DNA of 64,000 nt, taken from Sipunculus nudus. Lineage: Eukaryota; Annelida; Sipuncula; Golfingiida; Sipunculidae. The position numbers were made by a program, and so were the translations under genes. The notes under the pieces were generated by a model, which was given only the letters and a program-made list of their open reading frames with translations, made no database searches and had not been told where the DNA came from. Each line of letters starts with the position of its first letter. The stretch's first letter is position 1. The stretch spans positions 31,543,339 through 31,607,338 of the forward strand of contig CM049316.1 of NCBI GenBank assembly GCA_026874595.1, written 5' to 3'. Positions 50,679 through 62,547 of this stretch are shown piece after piece.

Positions 50679-51640
50679 GCCAGAGGACACGTCTATCTCC
50701 CTATGGGTCATATCAGTGTTTATTTTTAGGAAAATGCTCCATTTCCGTTGTGATTTTGCCGTAAGCAAAGAATAAGCAAAGCATAAGCAAAGTGTAAGCA
50801 AAGGGATTATGCCTTCATAATTGCTTTTTGGCACCATTTTCTGAAGAAATAATGTGTTTTTAGACTTCGCGGGGGTGTAATAATGTCAGAAATGGTAAAA
50901 AACTATAGGTAAATTGTGTTAAAATTAGAAAATAGGTCCCAGGAATCAATAAATGACTTTTTTAAAGTAGCAGAATTATACATTTCTGGTTTTGATTGAA
51001 CGATATTGCCCTTACTTTTGATATTAATGTTCACTAACCGGGACTGCTGTGCAGTCAGAGTCCCCGTCTATCTCCCTATGGGTCATATCAGTGTTTATTT
51101 TTAGGAAAATGCTCCATTTCTGTTGTGATTTTGCCGTAAGCAAAGAATAAGCAAAGCATAAGCAAAGGGTAAGCAAAGGGATTATGCCTTCATAATTGCT
51201 TTTTGGCACCATTTTCTGAAGAAATAATGTATTTTTAGACTTCGCAAGGGTCTAATAATGTCAGAAATGGTAAAAAACTATAGGTAAATTGTGTTAAAAT
51301 TGAAAAATGGATCCAAGAAATCAATAAATGACTTTTATAAAAATAGCTGAAATATACATTTCTGGTTTTAATTGAACGATATTGCCCTTACTTTTGATAT
51401 TAATGTTCACTAACCAGGAACGCTGTGCAGCCAGAGGACCCGTCTATCTCCCTATGGGTCATATCAGTGTTTATTTTTAGGAAAATGCTCCATTTCCGTT
51501 GTGATTTTGCCGTAAGCAAAGAATAAGCAAAGCATAAGCAAAGTGTAAGCAAAGGGATTATGCCTTCATAATTGCTTTTTGGCACCATTTTCTGAAGAAA
51601 TAATGTATTTTTAGACTTCGCGGGGGTCTAATAATGTCAG
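50679..51640 (-). repeat. Inverted satellite segment (2.6 monomers, minus strand)
   Basis: The sequence reads as monomers only on the minus strand: marker ATGs at 50837, 51212 and 51588, reading leftwards. In minus-strand order: a W body with GGTCCTCTGG, a CAACAGAAATGG body, then a W body truncated at 50679. This resembles 6879-7700 (ATTAAAACCAGAAATG before a TATA spacer, then a TATA-less spacer). Private changes include GGATCC near 51309, GCAAGGGTC near 51246 and AATGTGTTTTTAG near 50852. It is the only orientation change in the window. Confidence 0.92.
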
Positions 51641-51690
51641 ACATAATAATAAGACAGGGAACCCGTCTGTCTCCCTATGGGTCATATGGG
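51641..51690. other. Scrambled right inversion join
   Basis: After AATGTCAG (end of the inverted segment) come about 14 bases, ACATAATAATAAGA, with no obvious monomer match. Then 51655-51687 is a separate inverted scrap (reverse complement of the ACAGACGGGTTCCC body region), ending ATGGGTCATATGGGTCA, where ATGGGTCA appears as a short repeat. Plus-strand satellite resumes at TCAAAAATAAGGAC (51691). Three pieces plus filler suggest template switching during repair rather than a simple two-break inversion. Confidence 0.82.
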
Positions 51691-53002
51691 TCAAAAATAA
51701 GGACAATATCGTTCAATCAAAACCGCAAATGTATATTTCAGCTATTTTTATAAAAGTAATTTATTGAATTCTTGGACCCATTTTTCAATTTTAACACAAT
51801 TTACCTATAGTTTTTTACCATTTCTGACATTATTAGACCCCCGCGAAGTCTAAAAATACATTATTTCTTCAGAAAATAGTGCCAAAAAGCAATTATGAAG
51901 GCATAATCCCTTTGCTTACCCTTTGCTTATGCTTTGCTTATTCTTTGCTTACGGCAAAATCACAACAGAAATGGAGCATTTTCCTAAAAATAAACACTGA
52001 TATGACCCATAGGGAGATAGACGGGGACTCTGACTGCACAGCAGTCCCGGTTAGTGAACATTAATATCAAAAGTAAGGGCAATATCGTTCAATCAAAACC
52101 AGATATGTATATTTCAGCTATTTTTATAAAAGTCATTTATTGATTTCTTGGACCCATTTTTCAATTTTAACACAATTTACCTATAGTTTTTTATCATTTC
52201 TGACATTATTAGACCCCCGCGAAGTCTAAAAATACATTATTTCTTCAGAAAATGGTGCCAAAAGCAATTATGAAGGCATAATCCCTTTGCTTACCCTTTG
52301 CTTATGCTTTGCTTATTCTTTACTTACGGCAAAATCTCAACAGAAATGCAGCATTTTCCTAAAAATACACACTGATATGATCCATAGGGAGACAGACGTG
52401 TCCCCTGGCTACACAGCAGTCCCGGTTAGTGAACATTAATATCAAAAATAAGGGCAATATCGTTCAATCAAAACCGCAAATGTATATTTCAGATATTTTT
52501 ATAAAAGTTATTTATTGATTTCTTGGACCCATTTTTCAATTTTAACACAATTTACGTACAGTCTTTTACCATTTCTGACATTATTACCCCCCCGTAAAGT
52601 CCAAAAAAACATTATTTCTTCAGAAAATGGTGCCAAAAAGCAATTATGAAGGCATAATCCCTTTGCTTAGACTTTGCTTATGCTTTGCTTATTCTTTGCT
52701 TACGGCAAAATCACAACAGAAATGCAGCATTTTCCTAAAAATACACACTGATATGACCCATAGGGAGACAGACGGGTTCCCTGGCTACACAGCAGTCCCG
52801 GTTAGTGAACATTAATATAAAAAATAAGGGCAATATCGTTCAATCAAAACCGCAAGTGTATATTTCAGCTATTTTTATAAAAGTCATTTTTTGGTTTCTT
52901 GGACCCATTTTCCAATTTTAACACAATTTACCTATAGTTTTTTACCATTTCTGACATTATTAGACCCCCGCGAAGTCTAAAAATACATTATTTCTTCAGA
53001 AA
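51691..53002 (+). repeat. Plus-strand monomers after the inversion (51876, 52252, 52627)
   Basis: 51876 has ATAGTGCC for the marker (start lost), 52252 lacks one A after GGTGCC (the cassette C second member, with GACGTGTCC), and 52627 is a C body reached through a leader with TTACCCCCCCG. A partial cassette C that lacks its s part. A private ATTGAATTCTTGG occurs near 51764. Confidence 0.83.
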
Positions 53003-55251
53003 ATGGTGCCAAAAAGCAATTATGAAGGCATAATCCCTTTGCTTACCCTTTGCTTATGCTTTGCTTATTCTTTGCTTACGGCAAAATCACAACGGAAATG
53101 GAGCATTTTCCTAAAAATAAACACTGATATGACCCATAGGGAGATAGACGGGGACTCTGACTGCACAGCAGTCCCGGTTAGTGAACATTAATATCAAAAG
53201 TAAGGGCAATATCGTTCAATCAAAACCAGAAATGTATAATTCTGCTACTTTAAAAAAGTCATTTATTGATTCCTGGGACCTATTTTCTAATTTTAACACA
53301 ATTTACCTATAGTTTTTTACCATTTCTGACATTATTACACCCCCGCGAAGTCTAAAAATACATTATTTCTTCAATAAATGGTGCTAAAAAGCAATTATGA
53401 AGGCATAATCCCTTTGCTTACCCTTTGCTTATGCTTTGCTTATTCTTTGCTTACGGCAAAATCACAACGGAAATGGAGCATTTTCCTAAAAATAAACACT
53501 GATATGACCCATAGGGAGATAGACGGGTCCCCTGGCTACACAGCAGTCCGGGTTGGTGAACATTAATATCAAAAGTAAGGGCAATATCGTTCAATCAAAA
53601 CCAGAAATGTATAATTCTGCTACTTTAAAAAAGTCATTTATTGATTCCTGGAACTTATTTTCTAATTTTAACACAATTTACCTATAGTTTTTTACCATTT
53701 CTGACATTATTAGACCCCCGTGAAGTCTAAAAATACATTATTTCTTCAGAAAATGATGCCAAAAAGCAATTATGAAGGCATAATCCCTTTGCTTACACTT
53801 TGCTTATGCTTTGCTTATTCTTTGCTTACGGCAAAATCACAACGGAAATGGAGCATTTTCCTAAAAATAAACACTGATATGACCCATAGGGAGATAGACG
53901 GGTCCTCTGGCTGCACAGCGTTCCCGGTTAGTGAACATTAATATCAAAAGTAAGGGCAATATCGTTCAATCAAAACCAGAAATGTATATTTCAGCTATTT
54001 TTATAAAAGTCATTTATTGATTTCTTGGACCCATTTTTCAATTTTAACACAATTTACCTATATTTTTTTACCATTTCTGACATTATTAGACCCCCGCGAA
54101 GTCTAAAAATACATTATTTCTTCAGAAAATGGTGCCAAAAAGCAATTATGAAAGCATAATCCCTTTGCTTACCCTTTGCTTTTGCTTTGCTTATTCTTTG
54201 ATTACAGCAAAATCGTAACGGAAATGGAGCATTTTCCTAAAAATAAACACTGATATGACCCATAGGGAGATAGACGGGTACTCTGACTGCACAGCAGTCC
54301 CGGTTAGTGAACATTAATATCAATCCCTTTGCTTACCATTTGCTTATGCTGTGCTTATTCTTTGCTTATGGCAAAATCACAACAGAAATGCAGCATTTTC
54401 CTAAAAATACACACTAATATGACCCATAGGGAGACAGACGGGTCCCCTGGCTACACAGCAGTCCGGGTTGGTGAACATTAATATCAAAATTAAGGGCAAT
54501 ATCGTTCAATCAAAACCGCAAATGTATATTTCAGCTATTTTTATAAAAGTCATTTATTGATTTCTTGGACCCATTTTTCAATTTTAACACAATTTACCTA
54601 CAGTGTTTTACTATTTCTGACATTATTAGACCCCCGCGAAGTCTAAAAATACATTATTGTCTTCAGAAAAAGGTGCCAAAAGCAATTATGAAGGCATAAT
54701 CCCTTTGCTTACACTTTGCTTATGCTTTGCTTATTCTTTGCATACGGCAAAATCACAACAGAAATGCAGCATTTTCCTAAAAATACACACTGATATGACC
54801 CATAGGGAGACAGACGGGTTCCCTGGCTACACAGCAGTCCCCGTAAAGTCCAAAAATACATTATTTCTTCAGAAAATGGTGCCAAAAAGCAATTATGAAG
54901 GCATAATCCCTTTGCTTACCCTTTGCTTATGCTTTGCTTATTCTTTGCTTACGGCAAAATCACAACGGAAATGGAGCATTTTCCTAAAAATAAACACTGC
55001 TATGACCCATAGGGAGATAGACGGGGACTCTGACTGCACAGCATTCCCGGTTAGTGAACATTAATATCAAAAGTAAGGGCAATATCGTTCAATCAAAACC
55101 AGAAATGTATATTTCAGCTATTTTTATAAAAGTCATTTATTGATTCCTGGGACCTATTTTCTAATTTTAAAAGAATTTACCTACAGTGTTTCACCATTTC
55201 TGACGTTATAAGAGCCCCGCAAAGTCTAAAAATACATTATTTCTTCAGAAA
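53003..55251 (+). repeat. 2249-bp tandem duplication, first copy
   Basis: Markers 53003, 53378 (ATGGTGCTA), 53753 (ATGATGCCA), 54129, s, 54670 (AAG) and 54876; truncation join at 54838-54843. The length is six monomers. 53378 has a W body with an s-type GGGTTGGTGAAC tail, as at 5752. The last leader (55218-55247) mixes CCCCGCAAAGTC with ATTATTTCTTCAG, marking the exchange point. Confidence 0.88.
54321..54484 (+). repeat. Deleted monomer 's', first copy of the 2249-bp duplication
   Basis: C-lineage type. The cassette members before 54129 have been replaced by 53378-53753, so only the second half of cassette C is kept here. Confidence 0.85.
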
Positions 55252-57501
55252 ATGGTGCCAAAAAGCAATTATGAAGGCATAATCCCTTTGCTTACCCTTT
55301 GCTTATGCTTTGCTTATTCTTTGCTTACGGCAAAATCACAACGGAAATGGAGCATTTTCCTAAAAATAAACACTGATATGACCCATAGGGAGATAGACGG
55401 GGACTCTGACTGCACAGCAGTCCCGGTTAGTGAACATTAATATCAAAAGTAAGGGCAATATCGTTCAATCAAAACCAGAAATGTATAATTCTGCTACTTT
55501 AAAAAAGTCATTTATTGATTCCTGGGACCTATTTTCTAATTTTAACACAATTTACCTATAGTTTTTTACCATTTCTGACATTATTACACCCCCGCGAAGT
55601 CTAAAAATACATTATTTCTTCAATAAATGGTGCCAAAAAGCAATTATGAAGGCATAATCCCTTTGCTTACCCTTTGCTTATGCTTTGCTTATTCTTTGCT
55701 TACGGCAAAATCACAACGGAAATGGAGCATTTTCCTAAAAATAAACACTGATATGACCCATAGGGAGATAGACGGGTCCCCTGGCTACACAGCAGTCCGG
55801 GTTGGTGAACATTAATATCAAAAGTAAGGGCAATATCGTTCAATCAAAACCAGAAATGTATAATTCTGCTACTTTAAAAAAGTCATTTATTGATTCCTGG
55901 AACTTATTTTCTAATTTTAACACAATTTACCTATAGTTTTTTACCATTTCTGACATTATTAGACCCCCGTGAAGTCTAAAAATACATTATTTCTTCAGAA
56001 AATGATGCCAAAAAGCAATTATGAAGGCATAATCCCTTTGCTTACACTTTGCTTATGCTTTGCTTATTCTTTGCTTACGGCAAAATCACAACGGAAATGG
56101 AGCATTTTCCTAAAAATAAACACTGATATGACCCATAGGGAGATAGACGGGTCCTCTGGCTGCACAGCGTTCCCGGTTAGTGAACATTAATATCAAAAGT
56201 AAGGGCAATATCGTTCAATCAAAACCAGAAATGTATATTTCAGCTATTTTTATAAAAGTCATTTATTGATTTCTTGGACCCATTTTTCAATTTTAACACA
56301 ATTTACCTATATTTTTTTACCATTTCTGACATTATTAGACCCCCGCGAAGTCTAAAAATACATTATTTCTTCAGAAAATGGTGCCAAAAAGCAATTATGA
56401 AAGCATAATCCCTTTGCTTACCCTTTGCTTTTGCTTTGCTTATTCTTTGATTACAGCAAAATCGTAACGGAAATGGAGCATTTTCCTAAAAATAAACACT
56501 GATATGACCCATAGGGAGATAGACGGGTACTCTGACTGCACAGCAGTCCCGGTTAGTGAACATTAATATCAATCCCTTTGCTTACCATTTGCTTATGCTG
56601 TGCTTATTCTTTGCTTATGGCAAAATCACAACAGAAATGCAGCATTTTCCTAAAAATACACACTAATATGACCCATAGGGAGACAGACGGGTCCCCTGGC
56701 TACACAGCAGTCCGGGTTGGTGAACATTAATATCAAAATTAAGGGCAATATCGTTCAATCAAAACCGCAAATGTATATTTCAGCTATTTTTATAAAAGTC
56801 ATTTATTGATTTCTTGGACCCATTTTTCAATTTTAACACAATTTACCTACAGTGTTTTACTATTTCTGACATTATTAGACCCCCGCGAAGTCTAAAAATA
56901 CATTATTGTCTTCAGAAAAAGGTGCCAAAAGCAATTATGAAGGCATAATCCCTTTGCTTACACTTTGCTTATGCTTTGCTTATTCTTTGCATACGGCAAA
57001 ATCACAACAGAAATGCAGCATTTTCCTAAAAATACACACTGATATGACCCATAGGGAGACAGACGGGTTCCCTGGCTACACAGCAGTCCCCGTAAAGTCC
57101 AAAAATACATTATTTCTTCAGAAAATGGTGCCAAAAAGCAATTATGAAGGCATAATCCCTTTGCTTACCCTTTGCTTATGCTTTGCTTATTCTTTGCTTA
57201 CGGCAAAATCACAACGGAAATGGAGCATTTTCCTAAAAATAAACACTGCTATGACCCATAGGGAGATAGACGGGGACTCTGACTGCACAGCATTCCCGGT
57301 TAGTGAACATTAATATCAAAAGTAAGGGCAATATCGTTCAATCAAAACCAGAAATGTATATTTCAGCTATTTTTATAAAAGTCATTTATTGATTCCTGGG
57401 ACCTATTTTCTAATTTTAAAAGAATTTACCTACAGTGTTTCACCATTTCTGACGTTATAAGAGCCCCGCAAAGTCTAAAAATACATTATTGTCTTCAGAA
57501 A
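55252..57501 (+). repeat. 2249-bp tandem duplication, second copy
   Basis: Markers 55252, 55627, 56002, 56378, s, 56919 (AAG) and 57125, each 2249 bp from its partner; join at 57087-57092. It differs from the first copy by ATGGTGCCA at 55627 (first copy ATGGTGCTA), so at least one base changed after duplication. Confidence 0.88.
56570..56733 (+). repeat. Deleted monomer 's', second copy of the 2249-bp duplication
   Basis: Partner of 54321-54484 at shift 2249; no difference seen by eye. Confidence 0.85.
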
Positions 57502-58418
57502 ATGGTGCCAAAAAGCAATTATGAAGGCATAATCCCTTTGCTTAGACTTTGCTTATGCTTTGCTTATTCTTTGCTTACGGTAAAATCACAACAGAAATGC
57601 AGCATTTTCCTAAAAATACACACTGATATGACCCATAGGGAGACAGACGGGTTCCCTGGCTACACAGCAGTCCCGGTTAGTGAACATTAATATAAAAAAT
57701 AAGGGCAATATCGTTCAATCAAAACCGCAAGTGTATATTTCAGCTATTTTTATAAAAGTCATTTATTGGTTTCTTGGACCCATTTTCCAATTTTAACACA
57801 ATTTACCTATAGTTTTTTACCATTTCTGACATTATTACACCCCCGCGAAGTCTAAAAATACATTATTTCTTCAGAAAATGGTGCCAAAAAGCAATTATGA
57901 AAGCATAATCCCTTTGCTTACCCTTTGCTTTTGCTTTGCTTATTCTTTGATTACAGCAAAATCGTAACGGAAATGGAGCATTTTCCTAAAAATAAACACT
58001 GATATGACCCATAGGGAGATAGACGGGTACTCTGACTGCACAGCAGTCCCGGTTAGTGAACATTAATATCAATCCCTTTGCTTACCCTTTGCTTATGCTT
58101 TGCTTATTCCTTGCTTACGGCAAAATCACAACGGAAATGGAGCATTTTCCTAAAAATAAACACTGATATGACCCATAGGGAGATAGACGGGTCCCCTGGC
58201 TACACAGCAGTCCGGGTTGGTGAACATTAATATCAAAATTAAGGGCAATATCGTTCAATCAAAACCAGAAATGTATATTTCAGCTATTTTTATAAAAGTC
58301 ATTTATTGATTCCTGGGACCTATTTTCTAATTTTAAAAGAATTTACCTACAGTGTTTCACCATTTCTGACGTTATTAGAGCCCCGCAAAGTCTAAAAATA
58401 CATTATTGTCTTCAGAAA
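57502..58418 (+). repeat. Two full monomers (57502, 57878) and a converted s unit
   Basis: 57502 is a C body with private CTTACGGTAAAATC. 57878 is the cassette C third member (GCTTTTGCTTTG, in-frame TAA), reached through a leader normally found before other monomers (TTATTACACCCCCGCG). It is followed by the unusual s unit at 58070-58233. Confidence 0.84.
58070..58233 (+). repeat. Hybrid s unit with a W-class interior
   Basis: The left join (TTAATATCAATCCC) and right tail (GTCCGGGTTGGTGAAC) are those of s. Between them the body is W class: CTTACCCTTTGC, CAACGGAAATGG, AATAAA, GAGATAGACGG. A full-length monomer such as 55627 has replaced the interior, by conversion or double exchange. Private TTATTCCTTGC near 58104. 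Confidence 0.86.
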
Positions 58419-61400
58419 ATGGTGCCAAAAAGCAATTATGAAGGCATAATCCCTTTGCTTAGACTTTGCTTATGCTTTGCTTATTCTTTGCTTACGGCAA
58501 AATCACAACGGAAATGCAGCATTTTCCTAAAAATACACACTGATAAGACCCATAGGGAGACAGACGGGTTCCCTGGCTACACAGCAGTCCCGGTTAGTGA
58601 ACATTAATATAAAAAATAAGGGCAATATCGTTCAATCAAAACCGCAAGTGTATATTTCAGCTATTTTTATAAAAGTCATTTATTGGTTTCTTGGACCCAT
58701 TTTCCAATTTTAACACAATTTACCTACAGTGTTTTACCATTTCTGACATTATTAGACCCCCGTAAAGTCCAAAAATACATTATTTCTTCAGAAAATGGTG
58801 TCAAAAAGCAATTATGAAGGCATAATTCCTTTGCTTACCCTTTGCTTATGCTTTGCTTATTCTTTGCTTATGGCAAAATCACAAGAGAAATGCAGCAATT
58901 CCCTAAAAATACACACTAATATGACACATAGGGAGACAGACGGGTCCCCTGGCTACACAGCAGTCCCGGTTAGTGAACATTAATATCAAAAATGAGGACA
59001 ATATCGTTCAATCAAAACCGCAAATGTATATTTCAGCTATTTTTATAAAAGTCATTTATTGATTTCTTGGACCCATTTTTCAATTTTAACACAATTTACC
59101 TATAGTTTTTTACCATTTCTGACATTATTAGACCCCCGCGAAGTCTAAAAATACATTATTTCTTCAGAAAATGGTGCCAAAAAGCAATTATGAAGGCATA
59201 ATCCCTTTGCTTACACTTTGCTTATGCTTTGCTTATTCTTTGCTTACGGCAAAATCACAACGGAAATGGAGCATTTTCCTTAAAATAAACACTGATATGA
59301 CCCATAGGGAGATAGACGGGTCCTCTGGCTGCACAGCGTTCCTGGTTAGTGAACATTAATATCAAAAGTAAGGGCAATATCGTTCAATTAAAACCAGAAA
59401 TGTATATTTCAGCTATTTTTATAAAAGTCATTTATTGATTTCTTGGACCCATTTTTCAATTTTAACACAATTTTCCTATAGTTTTTTACCATTTCTGACA
59501 TTATTAGACCCCCGCGAAGTCTAAAAATACATTATTTCTTCAAAAAATGGTGCCAAAAAGCAATTATGAAGGCATAATCCCTTTGCTTACCCTTTGCTTA
59601 TGCTTTGCTTATTCTTTGCTTACGGCAAAATCACAACAGAAATGGAGCATTTTCCTAAAAATAAACACTGATATGACCCATAGGGAGATAGACGGGGACT
59701 CTGACTGCACAGCAGTCCCGGTTAGTGAACATTAATATCAAAAGTAAGGGCAATATCGTTCAATCAAAACCAGATATGTATATTTCAGCTATTTTTATAA
59801 AAGTCATTTATTGATTTCTTGGACCCATTTTTCAATTTTAACACAATTTACCTATAGTTTTTTATCATTTCTGACATTATTAGACCCCCGCGAAGTCTAA
59901 AAATACATTATTTCTTCAGAAAATGGTGCCAAAAGCAATTATGAAGGCATAATCCCTTTGCTTACCCTTTGCTTATGCTTTGCTTATTCTTTGCTTACGG
60001 CAAAATCTCAACAGAAATGCAGCATTTTCCTAAAAATACACACTGATATGACCCATAGGGAGACAGACGTGTCCCCTGGCTACACAGCAGTCCCGGTTAG
60101 TGAACATTAATATCAAAAATAAGGGCAATATCGTTCAATCAAAACCGCAAATGTATATTTCAGATATTTTTATAAAAGTTATTTATTGATTTCTTGGACC
60201 CATTTTTCAATTTTAACACAATTTACGTACAGTCTTTTACCATTTCTGACATTATTACACCCCCGTAAAGTCCAAAAAAACATTATTTCTTCAGAAAATG
60301 GTGCCAAAAAGCAATTATGAAAGCATAATCCCTTTGCTTACCCTTTGCTTTTGCTTTGCTTATTCTTTGATTACAGCAAAATCGTAACGGAAATGGAGCA
60401 TTTTCCTAAAAATAAACACTGATATGACCCATAGGGAGATAGACGGGTACTCTGACTGCACAGCAGTCCCGGTTAGTGAACATTAATATCAAACCCTTTG
60501 CTTACCATTTGCTTATGCTGTGCTTATTCTTTGCTTATGGCAAAATCACAACAGAAATGCAGCATTTTCCTAAAAATACACACTAATATGACCCATAGGG
60601 AGACAGACGGGTCCCCTGGCTACACAGCAGTCCGGGTTGGTGAACATTAATATCAAAATTAAGGGCAATATCGTTCAATCAAAACCGCAAATGTATATTT
60701 CAGCTATTTTTATAAAAGTCATTTATTGATTTCTTGGACCCATTTTTCAATTTTAACACAATTTACCTACAGTGTTTTACTATTTCTGACATTATTAGAC
60801 CCCCGCGAAGTCTAAAAATACATTATTGTCTTCAGAAAAAGGTGCCAAAAGCAATTATGAAGGCATAATCCCTTTGCTTACACTTTGCTTATGCTTTGCT
60901 TATTCTTTGCATACGGCAAAATCACAACAGAAATGCAGCATTTTCCTAAAAATACACACTGATATGACCCATAGGGAGACAGACGGGTTCCCTGGCTACA
61001 CAGCAGTCCCCGTAAAGTCCAAAAATACATTATTTCTTCAGAAAATGGTGCCAAAAAGCAATTATGAAGGCATAATCCCTTTGCTTACCCTTTGCTTATG
61101 CTTTGCTTATTCTTTGCTTACGGCAAAATCACAACGGAAATGGAGCATTTTCCTAAAAATAAACACTGCTATGACCCATAGGGAGATAGACGGGGACTCT
61201 GACTGCACAGCATTCCCGGTTAGTGAACATTAATATCAAAAGTAAGGGCAATATCGTTCAATCAAAACCAGAAATGTATATTTCAGCTATTTTTATAAAA
61301 GTCATTTATTGATTCCTGGGACCTATTTTCTAATTTTAAAAGAATTTACCTACAGTGTTTCACCATTTCTGACGTTATAAGAGCCCCGCAAAGTCTAAAA

Positions 61401-62547
61401 ATACATTATTGTCTTCAGAAAATGGTGCCAAAAAGCAATTATGAAGGCATAATCCCTTTGCTTAGACTTTGCTTATGCTTTGCTTATTCTTTGCTTACGG
61501 CAAAATCACAACAGAAATGCAGCATTTTCCTAAAAATACACACTGATATGACCCATAGGGAGACAGACGGGTTCCCTGGCTACACAGCAGTCCCGGTTAG
61601 TGAACATTAATATAAAAAATAAGGGCAATATCGTTCAATCAAAACCGCAAGTGTATATTTCAGCTATTTTTATAAAAGTCATTTATTGGTTTCTTGGACC
61701 CATTTTCCAATTTTAACACAATTTACCTATAGTTTTTTACCATTTCTGACATTATTACACCCCCGCGAAGTCTAAAAATACATTATTTCTTCAGAAAATG
61801 GTGCCAAAAAGCAATTATGAAGGCATAATCCCTTTGCTTACCCTTTGCTTATGCTTTGCTTATTCTTTGCTTACGGCAAAATCACAACGGAAATGGAGCA
61901 TTTTCCTAAAAATAAACACTGATATGACCCATAGGGAGATAGACGGGGACTCTGACTGCACAGCAGTCCCGGTTAGTGAACATTAATATCAAAAGTAAGG
62001 GCAATATCGTTCAATCAAAACCAGAAACGTATAATTCTGCTACTTTAAAAAAGTCATTTATTGATTCCTGGGACCTATTTTCTAATTTTAACACAATTTA
62101 CCTATAGTTTTTTACCATTTCTGACATTATTACACCCCCGCGAAGTCTAAAAATACATTATTTCTTCAATAAATGGTGCCAAAAAGCAATTATGAAGGCA
62201 TAATCCCTTTGCTTACCCTTTGCTTATGCTTTGCTTATTCTTTGCTTACGGCAAAATCACAACGGAAATGGAGCATTTTCCTAAAAATAAACACTGATAT
62301 GACCCATAGGGAGATAGACGGGTCCCCTGGCTACACAGCAGTCCGGGTTGGTGAACATTAATATCAAAAGTAAGGGCAATATCGTTCAATCAAAACCAGA
62401 AATGTATAATTCTGCTACTTTAAAAAAGTCATTTATTGATTCCTGGAACTTATTTTCTAATTTTAACACAATTTACCTATAGTTTTTTACCATTTCTGAC
62501 ATTATTAGACCCCCGTGAAGTCTAAAAATACATTATTTCTTCAGAAA
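58419..62547 (+). repeat. 4129-bp tandem duplication, first copy (includes cassette C)
   Basis: Markers 58419, 58795, 59171, 59547, 59923, 60298, s, 60839 (AAG), 61045, 61422, 61798 and 62173. Cassette C spans 59547-61421 (1875 bp; join 61007-61012). 61798-62548 match 55252-56002 at shift 6546. The length is 11 monomers. Diagnostic variants repeated downstream: CGGAAATGCAGC, CATAATTCC, AATGAGGAC, TTCCTTAAAATAAAC and TTCAAAAAATGG. Confidence 0.88.
60490..60653 (+). repeat. Deleted monomer 's' in the 59.5-kb cassette C
   Basis: The join reads TATCAAACCCTTTGC here (T to A), a private change just at the deletion point. Confidence 0.84.

Noticed and set aside
50619-50837. 72-codon minus-strand frame with a novel C-terminus
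   Set aside because: Its unusual end arises from reading across the inversion join; it is a rearrangement by-product.
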